Of a stretch of DNA of 64,000 bases, positions 53,300 through 64,000 are shown piece after piece. The position numbers and the translations under genes were made by a program. Source of the DNA: Apodemus sylvaticus (Eukaryota; Chordata; Mammalia; Rodentia; Muridae); assembly GCF_947179515.1 (NCBI RefSeq), contig NC_067474.1, positions 86,622,824 to 86,686,823 on the forward strand, read 5' to 3'. The notes below the pieces were generated by a model that saw only the letters and a list, made by a program, of their open reading frames with translations, was not told where the DNA came from and ran no database searches. How positions within the stretch are numbered: position 1 is the stretch's first letter; each line of letters opens with the position of its first letter.

Positions 53300-56066
53300 T
53301 TTTATTATTTTCTATATTCTTTGTTTACATTCCAAATGATTTCCCCTTTCCTGGTTCCCTCCTCCCCAAAAGTCCCATAAGCCCTCTTCCCTTAGCTCAT
53401 TCCCCAATCACCCCTCCCATTTCTCTGTCCTGGTACTCCCCTACAATGCTGGATCAAGCTTTTCCAGAACCAGGGACCTCTCCTTCGTTCTTCTTGGTAA
53501 TCTTTTGATATGTTAATTGTATCTTGAGTATTCAGAGCTTCTGGGCTAATTAATATCCACTTATCAGTGACTGCATTCCATGTGTATTCTTTTGTGATTG
53601 GGTTACCTCACTTAGGATGATATTTTCCAGTTCTAACCATTTGCCTAAAAATTTCATAAATTCATTGTTTTTAATTTCTAAGTAGTATTCCATTGTGTAA
53701 ATATACCACATTTTCTGTTTCCATTCCTCCATTGAGGGACATCTGGGTTCTTTTCAGTTTCTGGCTATTATAAATAAGGCTGCTATGAACATAGTGGAGT
53801 ATGTGTAGTTATTGCATGCCAGGGATCTTCTTCAATTTCCTTCTTCAGAGATCTGAAGTTCTTGTCATATAGGTCTTTCACTTGTTTGGTTAGAGCCACC
53901 CCAAGATACTTTATGCTGTTTGTGGCTATTGTGAAGGGGGTCATTTCCCTAATTTCTTTCTCAGTCTGCTTATCCTTTGAATATATAAAGGCTACTGATT
54001 TGCTTGTGTTGATTTTGTAGCCAGCCACTTTGCTGAAGTTGTTTATCAGCTGTAGGAGTTCTCTAGTAGACCTTTTAGGGTCACTTAAGTATACGATCAT
54101 ATCATCTGCAAATAGTGATAGTTTGACTTCTTCCTTTCCAATTTGTATCCCTTTGACTTCCTTCTGTTGTCTAATTGCTCTAGCTAGGACTTCAAGAACT
54201 ATATTGAAAAGATATGGAGAGAGGGGGCAGCCTTGTCTAGTCCCTGATTTTAGTGGGATTGCTTCAAGTTTCTCTCCATTTAGTTTGATGTTGGCTACCG
54301 GTTTGCTGTATATTGCTTTTACTATGTTTAGATATGGGCCTTGAATTCCTGTCCTTTCCAAGACTTTTAGCATGAAAGGATGCTGAATTTTGTCAAGTGC
54401 TTTTTCAGCATCTAATGCAATGATCATGTGTTTTTTTCTTTGAGTTTGTTTATGTAGTGGATAGCATTTATGGATTTCCTTATATTGAACCATCCCTGCA
54501 TCCCTTGGGATGCATGCCGGGGAATCCTCTGGATATATGCTAAGGAATGGTATAACAGGGTCCTCCAGAAGTGTAGTGCTCAGTTTTATGAGGAACCACC
54601 AGACTGTTTGCCAGAGTGGCTGTAGCAGCTTGCAATCCCACCTTCAGTGGAGGAATATTCTCCACTGAATTTCTTCACATCCTCGCCCACACCTGCTGTC
54701 TTCTGAGTTTTTGATCTTAGCCATTCTGAGTGGTGTGAGGTGAAATCTCAGGGTTGTTTTGATTTACATTTCCCTGATGACTAAGGATGTTAAACATTTC
54801 TTTAGGTGCTTCTCCACCATTGATATTCCTTAGGTGAAAATATTTGTTTAGCTCTGTACCCCATTTTTAATGGGGTTATTTGGCTCTCTGAAGTTTACCT
54901 TCTTGAGTTCTTTATATATCTTGGATATAAGCCTTCTCTCAGATGTAGTGATGGTAAAGATCTTTTCCCAATTTGTTGTTTGTCATTTTGTCCTTTTGCC
55001 TTACAGAAACTCAGTAATTTTATGAGGTCTCATTTGTCAATTCTTGATCTTAGAGCATACACTATTGGTGTTCTGTTTAGGAAATTTTCCCCTGTTCCCA
55101 TGTCCTCAAAGATCTTCCCCAGTTTTTTTTCAATCAGTTTCAGTGTGTCTGGTTTTATGTGGATGTGCTTGATCCATTTGGACTTGAGCTTAGTACAAGG
55201 AGATAAGAATGAATCAATTTGCATTCTTCGGCATGCTGACCTCCAGTTGAAACAGCACCATTTGTTGAAAAGGATATCCTTTTCCCACTGGATAGTTGTA
55301 GCTCCTTTGTCAAAGATCAAGTGACCATAGGTGTGTGGTTCATTTCCAGGTCTTCATTTCTATTCCATTTATATACTTGCTTGTCACTGTACCAATACCA
55401 TGCAGTTTTTAACACAATTGCTCTGTAGTACTGCTTGAGGTCGGGGACACTGAAGTTCTTTTACTGTTGAGGATAGTTTTAGCTATCCTGGGTTTTTTGT
55501 TGTTCCAGATGAATTTGAGAATTGCTCTTTCTAACTCTATGAAGAATTGAGTTGGAATTTTGATGGGGATTGCATTGAATCTGTATATTGCTTTTGGCAA
55601 GATGGCTATTTTTACTATATTAATCCTGACAATCCAACTGCATGGAAGATTTTTCCATCTTCTGAGGTCTTCTTGGATTTCTATCTTCAAAGACTTGAAG
55701 TTCCTGTCATACAGATCTTTCACATGTTTGGTTAGAGTCACACCAAGATACTTTATATTGTTTGTGGCTATTGTGAAGGGTGTCATTTCCCTAATTTCTT
55801 TCTCAGCCTATTTATCCTTTGAGTATAGGAAGGCTACTGATTTGTTTGAGTTGATTTTATAACCAGCCACTTTGCTGAAGTTGTTTATCAGGTGTAGAGG
55901 AGTTCTCTGGTGGTGTTTTTTGGGTTGCTCAAGTACACTATCATATCATCTGCAAATAGTGATAATTTGACTTCTTCTTTTCCAATTTGTATCCATTTGA
56001 CCTCCTTATGTTGTCTAATTTTTCTAGCTAGAACTTCAAGTACTATAAAAAGAATAAATGCAGTGT
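53300..56066 (-). mobile_element. L1 3' part B, antisense
   Basis: A second L1 3' UTR starts at about 53,300 ('tattctttgtttacattcca') with the ORF2 end (53,550-53,820). After the nested fragment C, ORF2 continues (54,519-56,045) up to the RT region ('ccatttgacctccttatgtt'). 'acacctg' followed by 'ctgagtttt' occurs at about 53,274-53,298 and again at about 54,689-54,713. This leaves open whether A and B are one rearranged L1 or two nested ones. Confidence 0.75.
53821..54518 (-). mobile_element. Nested internal L1 fragment C with 8-bp TSD
   Basis: 698 bp of ORF2 RT sequence (equivalent to about 34,314-34,995 of the full-length L1) sits inside L1 B in the same orientation. It is flanked by 'tgcatgcc' (53,813-53,820 and 54,511-54,518). 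It has no 3' UTR or poly(A). On the minus strand it keeps an open frame with [11 protein letters not shown] and FADDMIVYL. It is clearly less diverged than the equivalent part of B at 55,664-56,045, so it is not a local copy. Confidence 0.85.
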
Positions 56067-57530
56067 CCATTTTTGTGAAAGCCAGAAGCTCGAAACCGCC
56101 CAGATGTCCCACAATGGAAGAACGTATACAGAAAATGTGGCTCATTTACACAATGGAATACTACTCAACTATTTCTGTTGTTTTTTTTGTTTGTTTGTTT
56201 TTGTTTTTTTGAGTCAGGGTTTCTCTGTGTAGCCCTGGATGTAGACCAGGCTAGCCTTGAACTCAGAAAACCTGCTTCTGCCTCCCAAGTGCTAGGATTA
56301 CAGTACTCAACTATTAAGTGCTAGGACATCATGAATTTTGCAGGTAAATGGATGGAACTAGAAAATATCATCCTGACTGAGGCAACATAGATCCAAAAGG
56401 ACATGCATGTTATATATACACTAATAAGTGGATATTAACCAAAAAAGTACAGAATACCCAGAATACAATCCACAGGATGCGAGAAGGTTGATAAGATGAA
56501 GGATCTAAGTGAGGATGTCTCAATTGCACTTCGAGGGAGAAGAAAACGATCAAGTTAGGGCCAGAAATAGGGAGGGACTTGGGTGGGAGTGGGGACAGGG
56601 AGGGGAAAAGAGGAATGTGATCACATTTATTTTTGAGGAGAAACAGGACTGAATCTCTGAGGGTCAGCAGAAAAAATAGAAACATGCAACCTTTGGAGCA
56701 AGAAGTGGTGGATCCTCTAGAATGTACCGGAGACCTGGGATATGATATACTCTTAGCACTTGAAGGGAGGGATCTTAGATAAAATGCCCTACAGTGGGGA
56801 GAGGGAACTTGTAGAGTCTACATCCAGTAGAAAGATAGGGCATCAAGAGGAGGGTTAGCTTGCCATCACAGTCAAAAACACTGACCCAGAATTGCTCCTG
56901 TCTAAAATAACTGGAGGGATAAAAATGAATAAGAAACTGAAGGAAAGGAGATCCAGTGACAGACCCAAACTGGGATTCATCTCAAGGGCAGATTCCAAGG
57001 CCTGGCACTATTATTGATGCTATGGTGTGCTTATAGACAGGAGCCTAACATGGCTGCACATCGAGAGGTCCATCAAGCAGCTGGAAGAGTCAGATGCAGA
57101 TACTTATACCCAGCCAATGGAGAGAAGTTGCTGACCCCTGTAGTTGAATTAGGGAAAAGCTGGAAAAAGCTGAGGAAGAGGGTGACCTCATAGGAAGACC
57201 AGCAGTATCAACTAATCTGGACCACTGAGATATATCAGACACTAAGCCACCAACCAGGCAGCATCCACCAGCTGATATGAGACTCCTGACACATAAACAG
57301 CAGAAGACTGCATGGTCTGGGTTCAGTCAGAGAAGATGCACATAACATTTGAGAAACTTGTGGCCCCAGGGAGTAGGGAGGTCTGGTACGGTGGAGATTG
57401 TGGCGGCATCTTCTTGGAGACAGCAGTGGTTAGAAGGAGGTATGGGATGAATAATACTCACAGGGAAGACAGGGAGGGGGATAATGACTAGACTGTAAAA
57501 AAGGATTAAATAATATTAAACAAACAAACA
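56067..57530 (+). mobile_element. L1 3' end, sense, right part of the split element
   Basis: Resumes ORF2 ('gaaagccagaagctcgaaac', 'ggaatactactcaactat'), then an Lx-like 3' UTR ('ggacttgggtgggagtgggg', 'ggcactattattgatgctat', 'gatgcagatacttataccca'). It ends at about 57,530 in an A-rich stretch. Interrupted by a B1. Confidence 0.85.
56174..56303 (-). mobile_element. B1 SINE, antisense, with TSD
   Basis: T-rich tail, 'gagtcagggtttctctgtgt', 'gtagaccaggctagccttga', 'gcctcccaagtgctaggatt'. About 20 bp of the usual middle are missing. It is flanked by the perfect 12-bp duplication 'tactcaactatt' (56,162-56,173 and 56,304-56,315). Confidence 0.95.
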
Positions 57531-57739
57531 TTCCAGGAATGTCAAAATAAAGGTAGCTTACATTGAATATGTTTGTGAGATTCTCCCCTTTATTAGACTA
57601 CTATTTTAACTTCTATAAGGAACATTTTCAGTTATTGATTTGTTTGATTCCTTCTTTCCTTTCCAGAATCCTATACATGTTCTGTCTTCTTCATTCTATC
57701 TTTTCAGAAATGAAGAAATAATCAAATTATCAAAAAAAG

Positions 57740-59090
57740 CTAAAATTGAAATTAAAAGCTTCTGTAATGCAAAGGACGCTGTCAATAGGACAAAATGGCA
57801 ACCAATATGTTGGGAAAAGATCTTTACCAATCTTAAATCTGATAGAGGGCTAATATCCAATATATACAAAGAACTCAAAGAGTTAGACCCCCAGAGAACC
57901 AAATAACCCTATTAAAATGGGTTACAGAGCTAAACAAAGAATTCTCAATTGAAAAATAATGAATGGTTGAGGAGCACCTAAAAAAGGTTCAACATCCTTA
58001 GTCATCAGGGAAATGCAAATCAAGACAACCCTGAGATTCCACCTCATACCAGTCAGAATGGCTAAGATCAAAAAATCAGGTGACAGCAGATGCTGGCTAG
58101 GATGTGGAGAAAATCCTCCATTGCTGGTGGGATTGCAAACTGGTACAACCACTCTGGGAAATCAGTCTGGTGGTTCCTCAGAAAATTGGACATAGTACTA
58201 CCTGAGGACCCAGCTATACCACTCCTGGGCATATACCTGAAAGATTCTCCAACTTATACCAAGGACACATGCTCCACTATGTTCATAGCAGCCTTATTTA
58301 TAATAATCAGAAGCCGGAAACAATCCAGATGTCCCTCAACAGAGGAATGAATACAGAAAATGTGGTATATTTTCACAATGAAGTACTATTCAGCTATTAA
58401 AAACAATGACTTCATGAAATTCTTAGGCAAATGGATGGAACTAGAAAATATCATCCTAAGTGAGGTAACCAGATCACAAAAGAACACACATGGTATATAC
58501 TCACTGATAAGTGTATATTAGGCAAGAAGTTCTGAATACCCATGATACAACTCACAGACCATATGAAGCTCAAGAAGAAGGAAGACCAAAATTTGGATAC
58601 TTTGGTCCTTCTTAGAAGGGTGAACAAAATACTCACAGGATGTAGAGTGTGGGAGGGACTTGGGAGGAAGAGAGGAAGAACGAATGGGGAGAGGAAAAGG
58701 GCAGGATCAAGCATGGGAGGAGCCGGTTATGGTATACAGAGGGTCAGGAAATTGGACAGCGGGGTATAGAAATGGAGGGTCGGGAAATGGGGCCAGCCAC
58801 TAGAAAGTTCCAGATGCCAGGAATAGCAAGAGGCTCCCAAGACCCCAAAGGGATGAGATTAGCTGAAATACCCCACAAAGGGGAAGCAGAACCTGTAGAG
58901 ACCATATCCAGATGTTGGGGCCCCTGGTTGGGGGATGGAGATACTCACTAATATCCTCATTTTCAACCTGGAATTGCTCCTGTCTAAAGGAAGTATGGAG
59001 ACAAAGTATGGAGCAGAGACTGAAGGAAAGGCTATCCAGAGACTGCCCCTCCTGGAAATCCATCCCAGACACCAAACCCAGACACTATTG
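57740..59090 (+). mobile_element. L1 ORF2 3' part and 3' UTR, sense, 3'-truncated
   Basis: 'aaaagcttctgtaatgcaaa', 'gatagagggctaatatccaa', 'accactctgggaaatcagtc', 'tactcactgataagtgtata' (end of ORF2 near 58,520), then 3' UTR ('ctaaaggaagtatggagac', 'aaacccagacactattg'). It stops before the usual 3' end and tail. Confidence 0.88.
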
Positions 59091-59289
59091 TATTTATATG
59101 TACACTTAAGTACATATGTATTTAATAATATATACACTTAAATATAGATGCAATATATCTAAAAACATAGATACAATCTATCCTCTTAATCTTTGAAATG
59201 AAGAGTTTAATATCTCAAGGGATGGAAACTGGTTAATAGGAAAACACTCTACAGTAATAATAGTCAACTCTTTTCTAAAAATAATTTAC

Positions 59290-59318
59290 ACTCACTCACA
59301 CACACACACACACACACA

Positions 59319-59356
<38 letters not shown>
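59290..59356. repeat. (CA)n microsatellite
   Basis: About 30 CA units with two 'cagaca' interruptions. It directly adjoins the B2 and may be an evolved B2 tail. Confidence 0.96.
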
Positions 59357-59359
<3 letters not shown>

Positions 59360-59502
59360 AGAGTACACTGTAGCTGTCTTCAGACACACCAGAAGAGGGC
59401 ATCAGATCCCATTACAGGTGGTTGTGAGCCATCATGTGGTTGCTAGGAATGAAACTCAGGACCTCTGGAAGAGCAGTCAGTGCTCTTAACTGCTGAGCCA
59501 GT
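59360..59502 (-). mobile_element. B2 SINE, antisense
   Basis: 'gtacactgtagctgtcttca', 'gacacaccagaagagggcat', 'tcatgtggttgctaggaatg', 'cagtgctcttaactgctgag'. The last bases of the head are missing. Confidence 0.93.
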
Positions 59503-60399
59503 AGTCATCTTAGTTAATTTAACCTGGAGCTTGTATTCTTTGATAAAGATCAAGGGAATAACTTGCCCAGAATTGTATGATTATCTATATCTTGTACTTA
59601 AAAACATATTATCTAAACATATTATTTAAATGAACTTAAAAACATTAATCTAAAATTTTTAGATTAAAAGACCATTTTGATTGTTCTAAATAAAGATTTA
59701 GGATCATTACCCATCCCTATTTCTTTTACATCTGAGATTGATGTAAAATTACATATCTTTTATCAATTTTGTTAAAATTTTAGTTTACTATGAGCAAAAA
59801 TGAAGCTGGGCTGATTTGACAACTTTACATGCACACTTGTTTGTAAGTCAATATGGCAATAAATTCCTTGTGAAGAAATAAAATAAAACTGCATGTAATC
59901 AAATAGTTTATATTCACTATTATTATATATAGGTTCTATTTTATTTTAGTTTTCTAACCTAATATTTTATTGATTTTGGGGGGAAATCTCACACCATACA
60001 CTCATATTACATTCTTACATTCATTTCCCTGTCCTTATGACCTCTTCGCCCAGCAAGAAAAAAAAGTTCAGTTTGTGTTATCTATATACACACTAGTGTA
60101 TGGTCAAATTCTCAGTGGCCTTCCCCCTAAACAGAGCTGAGATCTTCCCCTTCTACAACTTAGAAATTTTTTATTGTGGAGGGCATCACCCACACATCCT
60201 ATCACAGTTTTTAAGAGTTCTCTTTGATGGGTTCCTGTCTAGGCTGTTACTATTTTGAGGGAAGGTATTATGGTAGAAGTAAAGGTTGTCATATAAGTCT
60301 TCCATGTCCCTCTTTCTTAATTGTCTGCAGTCATCAATATCACTGTCAAAGCAGCTTATTTTCCCTTAATACTCCATGGGAGCCTGGATCATGGGCTTC
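59503..60399. other. Unassigned AT-rich DNA
   Basis: No gene is supported. From about 59,960 the sequence may already belong to the same repeat as the array that follows. Confidence 0.4.
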
Positions 60400-61480
60400 C
60401 ACACAGTTCCTGTTGTCAGAGCAGACCACAAACAAGGCTCCTGTTACAATAGGACCACTGATCCAGATAAGAACTTCTGCTGCAGCTAGAATCAAGGATA
60501 CCAACATGGATTCCAGCCACAGCATAGACTACAGATATCAGCCTGTATTTACTGGCAACATGGCCGCAAACATCATCACAGACCCAACTACAGTGGATGC
60601 AGACATTAGCCTTAGCAGTAGCTCAATCCCAGACATTAGCATGGACCCAGTTGGCAGGCCACCTATATTGACATGGTTCCCTAGTGTCAGCATTTCTCAC
60701 ACACATCAATATGGTTTCAGATTGAAGCCCAGACCATGTACATCAGTATGGCCATTGGTGGTAGCATAGGCCACGGACACCAACACAAACCTTACTGCAT
60801 TAAGGCCATGTACCCAGACATGGCCCTCTACAGTAATACAGAATGGGACATTACCATGGCCTTCCGTGGCAGCAGAGGCCACTCAGGTTATTATGATCCC
60901 CAGAAGTAGCACAGCCACAGATATCAACATGGCTTTAGGTTGTAGCACAGACCATGGACATCTGCATGTCTTTCTGTGATAGCATGAGCCATGGAAATCA
61001 ATATAGACCTACCTAGCTGCAGTAGAATCATGGACCAAGACATGGGCTTCAGCAACAGCAATGGTTCAGATATCTCCATGGATCCTGGTGGCAATACAAG
61101 CCTCTCGGGTCTATATGGCCCTCAGTGGCAGTGTGGCCCAGTAACATCAACATGGCTTCAGGCTGCAGTGCAGGCCAAAGATCTCTGCTTGGTCTTTGGT
61201 GGTAATATGGGCTAAAGACATCAACCCAGAGCTCACTTGTAACAGAACTTGGAATACAAAACAAGGCTGTTGGTAGGAGGCCCAATGTGGTCACTAGTAT
61301 TGTCTCAGGTGGCAGTGATGACACTCACACCAGTACACTTCCTGGAGGCAACATGGAACATCAACTTGACCTTGGCTAGATAAGGGCCATTGACTCACAC
61401 ATGGCCCTCAGCAACATCATGGGACACAGTGGTCCTTCAAGGAGGTCCAATCTAGAAAGTGGACCATTACTCATCTCTGG
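60400..61480. repeat. Degenerate minisatellite-like array
   Basis: An irregular series of related units containing 'catgg', 'ggcagca' and 'ccacagacatcaacatgg' variants recurs every 25-60 bp, for example near 60,510, 60,560, 60,640, 60,930, 60,953, 61,080 and 61,155. The long + frames here (for example 60,224-60,769) follow the repeat and show no protein family. It resembles a rodent repeat I have seen elsewhere but cannot name. Confidence 0.6.
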
Positions 61481-62094
61481 CTACCACCATTGCCCAGATC
61501 TAGGGTGATCCTTTTGCCAGGCAGATTGTTCTGGGGCTGAGTCTGCACCGGTGTAAGGTCCAGGCTGCTACACACCATGCCATTGATCCTGCTGAGCAGT
61601 GAAATAATGCACTTTCTCGCTCACCCCTCACCACTGTCACATAACCATTTCCAGCTCTCCGGACAGTGTATGCACCATTCTGCTCCTCCATCATTCCCAT
61701 CTCTCTGTCACCCATTTCTCCTCACAATGATGCCTCTGGCCCAGCCAGCTGACTACATAAGATCTATTTTAATAAACCAAGATTTTGAACATTGTTGGAA
61801 TCATCTTTTCTATAGTCCTTTGGAAAGGAAAATTAGCATAGAGATCTTTAGCAGGCATATATCTTTATATAATCTACACATGCTCCAGCCTTAATAAAAT
61901 CTTTACATTTAACAGTTTTTCACAATATTTAAATTTGAGTTTTCATGTAGATTTTAAATGGATGTGCCAAAAAATAATTTTAGCACATAAAAAATTAATT
62001 TAAAAAGAGAACTGATGTGGCCACAGTGTGTTAAAAAAATCTTTTACACTTTCAATGTAAAAATCACACCTCTCATCTTAAAGGGAATAAGAGG
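61481..62094. other. Unassigned
   Basis: 61,481-61,750 probably belongs to the same dispersed repeat as the array. The rest is AT-rich with no supported feature. Confidence 0.4.
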
Positions 62095-62590
62095 TAGTTT
62101 ATTCTAGAGACATTTTGAGTGACCATGCTAAGCAACAAAAACTTAGGTTATCCCAAATTTCATATTCCCATATGGAAGCAGTTTCATGAAATTTTTATAG
62201 TTTTACAAAACAAAGACATAAATCAAGGCACGCTTAAAATACATTGGTGGGTACACCAAACAGGAAGGTATTACAAGATGGCCATTGCTATTCTGTAGGT
62301 TCAAGTCATTTTCTGATGACATTGTTAGCTCTTAGATCAGCAGAAGTGAGTGTTATGCTAAGTTAATGGCTTCTAACTTTTATTATGAAGAATGGCTGTT
62401 CCAGAAGGCTAAAACTAGCCTGAGACAAAGTATTTAGCTTCTGAACCTGCAAAATTCCAGTCGCTCCACAGTACTGAAATTCCAGTCTGTCCATCAATCT
62501 CTGCAGCCCCATTCCTTTCAGGTTTTCTTTCACAACCAGACACAGCTTCTTTTGAGGAATTTTTGTTCATAACATAGCATATGAAAACAA
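62095..62590. repeat. LTR-like dispersed repeat, copy 2
   Basis: Homologous to 5,345-5,850 in the same orientation ('caaatttcatattcccatat', 'tggtgggtacaccaaacagg', 'gctaagttaatggcttctaa'). The start 'tttattctagagacattttg' looks like the antisense poly(A) region of an ERVL-type LTR; name uncertain. Confidence 0.5.
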
Positions 62591-62742
62591 CCAAAACATT
62601 AAATCAATGATCACACATATGACAATACAATTACATAAATTTAGGTGCAACCAGTTTAGGAAAACAGTAGAAAGTTTCTCTTTTTGGAAGGCTTAATAAC
62701 ACAAAAGATCAAAAGGTAAAATTTGTCCTTTAGACTTAAAGT

Positions 62743-62744
<2 letters not shown>

Positions 62745-62800
<56 letters not shown>

Positions 62801-62826
62801 GTGTGTGTGTGTGTGTGTGTGTGTGT
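62745..62826. repeat. Compound (CT)n-(GT)n microsatellite
   Basis: About 27 CT units followed by 'cat' and about 13 GT units. Confidence 0.97.
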
Positions 62827-62999
62827 TCACTTTGATGAATTAGGTATTTGTTTTCATTTTTGCAGACTGTCTATGTGTTGAGTTTATGGCCTGAATGGTA
62901 CTTCCCTCACCTGGTCAGTTGTGCTAAGGTCTAGGGGCTTGTTGCATAAGTACAATGCCTGAGGACTGCAGTCTTTTTTAATTGTTAAAGAAAAGTATT

Positions 63000-63295
63000 G
63001 AAATGAGAGTGTAATGAAACCACCAAACTAAAATGTACCATGGATAGAAAGGAATGTTTATTGGGGATCAAGATGTACAGGCTAGGGGCTGAGGGTAGGA
63101 AGAAAGAAACAAAATGGTAGAAAAGCAAACAAATTTTATATGACAGTCAGCAGGATGGGGTCTGTGGTCTGAGTCAGGCTGTTCAGGTTGACTCAGAGAT
63201 GCCCTTGCTATAGGTATTTGACCTCTGGGTCAGATTAAGGGAAGTTCCTGGAGATTTAAGGCTTCTGTTTACGCAACAACAATCCTTCTATTTAC
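63000..63295 (-). mobile_element. Possible LTR fragment, antisense
   Basis: 'ggaatgtttattggggatca' resembles an antisense LTR poly(A) region; 'ctctgggtcagattaaggga' follows. The family is unknown. Confidence 0.3.
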
Positions 63296-63374
63296 TGACA
63301 CACTTTTTGGTTTAGGACATTGTATGTACTAATACATGTAGAAGTACACTGTATGTACTAATGCCTTTATATAT

Positions 63375-63560
63375 AATATTTTATTTGGGGTGTGTGTATG
63401 TGCATGCAGGCATGGATGTATCTAGGTACACTTGTGGAAGTCAGAGGACAACTATTGAGAGTCAATTCTCTCACATTACATGTGAGCCATGGTGGTCAAA
63501 TTCAGGTCATCTAACTAGGTGGTTAAGTGGATTTACCACCTGAGATATCTCACTGGCCAG
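63375..63560 (-). mobile_element. B4/B3-like SINE, antisense
   Basis: 'gtgtgtatgtgcatgcaggc', 'gaagtcagaggacaactatt', 'gagagtcaattctctcacat', 'aaattcaggtcatctaacta' and 'gatatctcactggcc' follow the antisense order of B3/B4 SINEs. Confidence 0.65.
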
Positions 63561-64000
63561 ACTCATAAGCGATTAATGGATTAATCTTCAGTCTTAGGAA
63601 AGATCTGTCATAAAGGACATTTTGAATGGTTTCTCATTTCTCCATACACTGCTGTACATGCCTCTTGGCAAACTTGGTTTTGGCAAACACGTGTATTTGT
63701 ATGAATTTTTCATTTATAAAACTTTTATTCTATGATATTATCAGCAACAGAAAGTAGACTAAGACAAAAGCTTTCTCTTTATTTATAAATTATGTGTATA
63801 TTTGACTTTAATGAGCGTACAAATTAACTTAATAATGCAAAGTACATTATATTAACTTTATAAATACTATTTAAAAATATTTAACCTAGTTTGTAAAATG
63901 TGACCATTATTAATGAAAGGTCTCTAAAAGGCCTAGTCAGATTTTATGTGCAATAATAAAATTTGTAAGTGGAATTTTAAAAGCTTAAGGGATGGTTTTA
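63561..64000. other. Unassigned AT-rich DNA
   Basis: No supported feature to the end of the window. Confidence 0.5.

Noticed and set aside
60224..60769. 181-codon + frame as a possible gene
   Set aside because: It follows a degenerate repeat array and shows no domain, no splice context and no known family. Kept only as a point to check in the array finding.
1..64000. CRISPR arrays, tRNA/rRNA genes, bacterial operons, phage genes
   Set aside because: The window is rodent nuclear DNA. Regular repeats seen are microsatellites or transposons, and no cloverleaf or rRNA-like sequence was recognised beyond SINEs of tRNA/7SL ancestry.

Overview
This window is murine-rodent genomic DNA, most likely house mouse or a close relative. 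The evidence is dense B1, B2 and B3/B4 SINEs, mouse-type L1 elements (one with a head of tandem promoter monomers), rodent ERV LTRs, and no recognisable rat-type ID SINE. Only one protein-coding gene is supported. The two terminal coding exons of Kdm4c (JMJD2C histone H3K9/H3K36 demethylase) lie on the + strand at 914-1006 and 6073-6249, followed by a 3' UTR that probably ends just after 7,100. They encode the last 89 residues, ending in KKCQKRQ. In house mouse Kdm4c lies on chromosome 4 (established knowledge).

From about 7.1 kb to the end I see no host gene. The region is a transposon pile-up. 7-15 kb: ERV LTRs, and an old antisense L1 (about 11.4-14.3 kb) invaded in turn by a URR1-like repeat, a B1 and an ERVK-like LTR. 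15-30 kb: a BglII-like LTR, several old L1s, split SINEs, an L1 head with promoter monomers, and a 1.4 kb rodent element sitting inside an L1. 32.6-39.1 kb: a full-length antisense L1 with a 16-bp target-site duplication and broken ORFs. 39.5-45.3 kb: an older antisense L1 carrying a roughly 500-bp TTC-rich microsatellite and a second young L1 that lacks 4.05 kb internally. 46.7-48.7 kb: a short L1 insertion and an antisense remnant of a class I endogenous retrovirus integrase. 50.5-59.1 kb: a sense L1 split by antisense L1s that carry a further nested L1 fragment, then another sense L1. 59-64 kb: SINEs, a degenerate array and LTR-like pieces.

The most unusual signal is structural. Two SINEs are interrupted internally by DNA that matches sequence about 0.7-1.2 kb upstream in the same orientation: a B1 at 13.3-13.7 kb and a B2 at 18.0-18.3 kb. 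In the B1 case the copied piece carries a repeat/L1 junction, so it is a local copy and not an independent insertion. Close by are an internal-only L1 fragment flanked by an 8-bp duplication and an L1 whose 5' UTR is joined to the 3' half of ORF2 at a 4-bp microhomology. Together these suggest template-switching or break-repair insertions and not ordinary retrotransposition alone. I found no evidence for a new gene system, CRISPR array or operon. Family names for LTRs and minor repeats come from memory and are marked as uncertain; no database search was possible.
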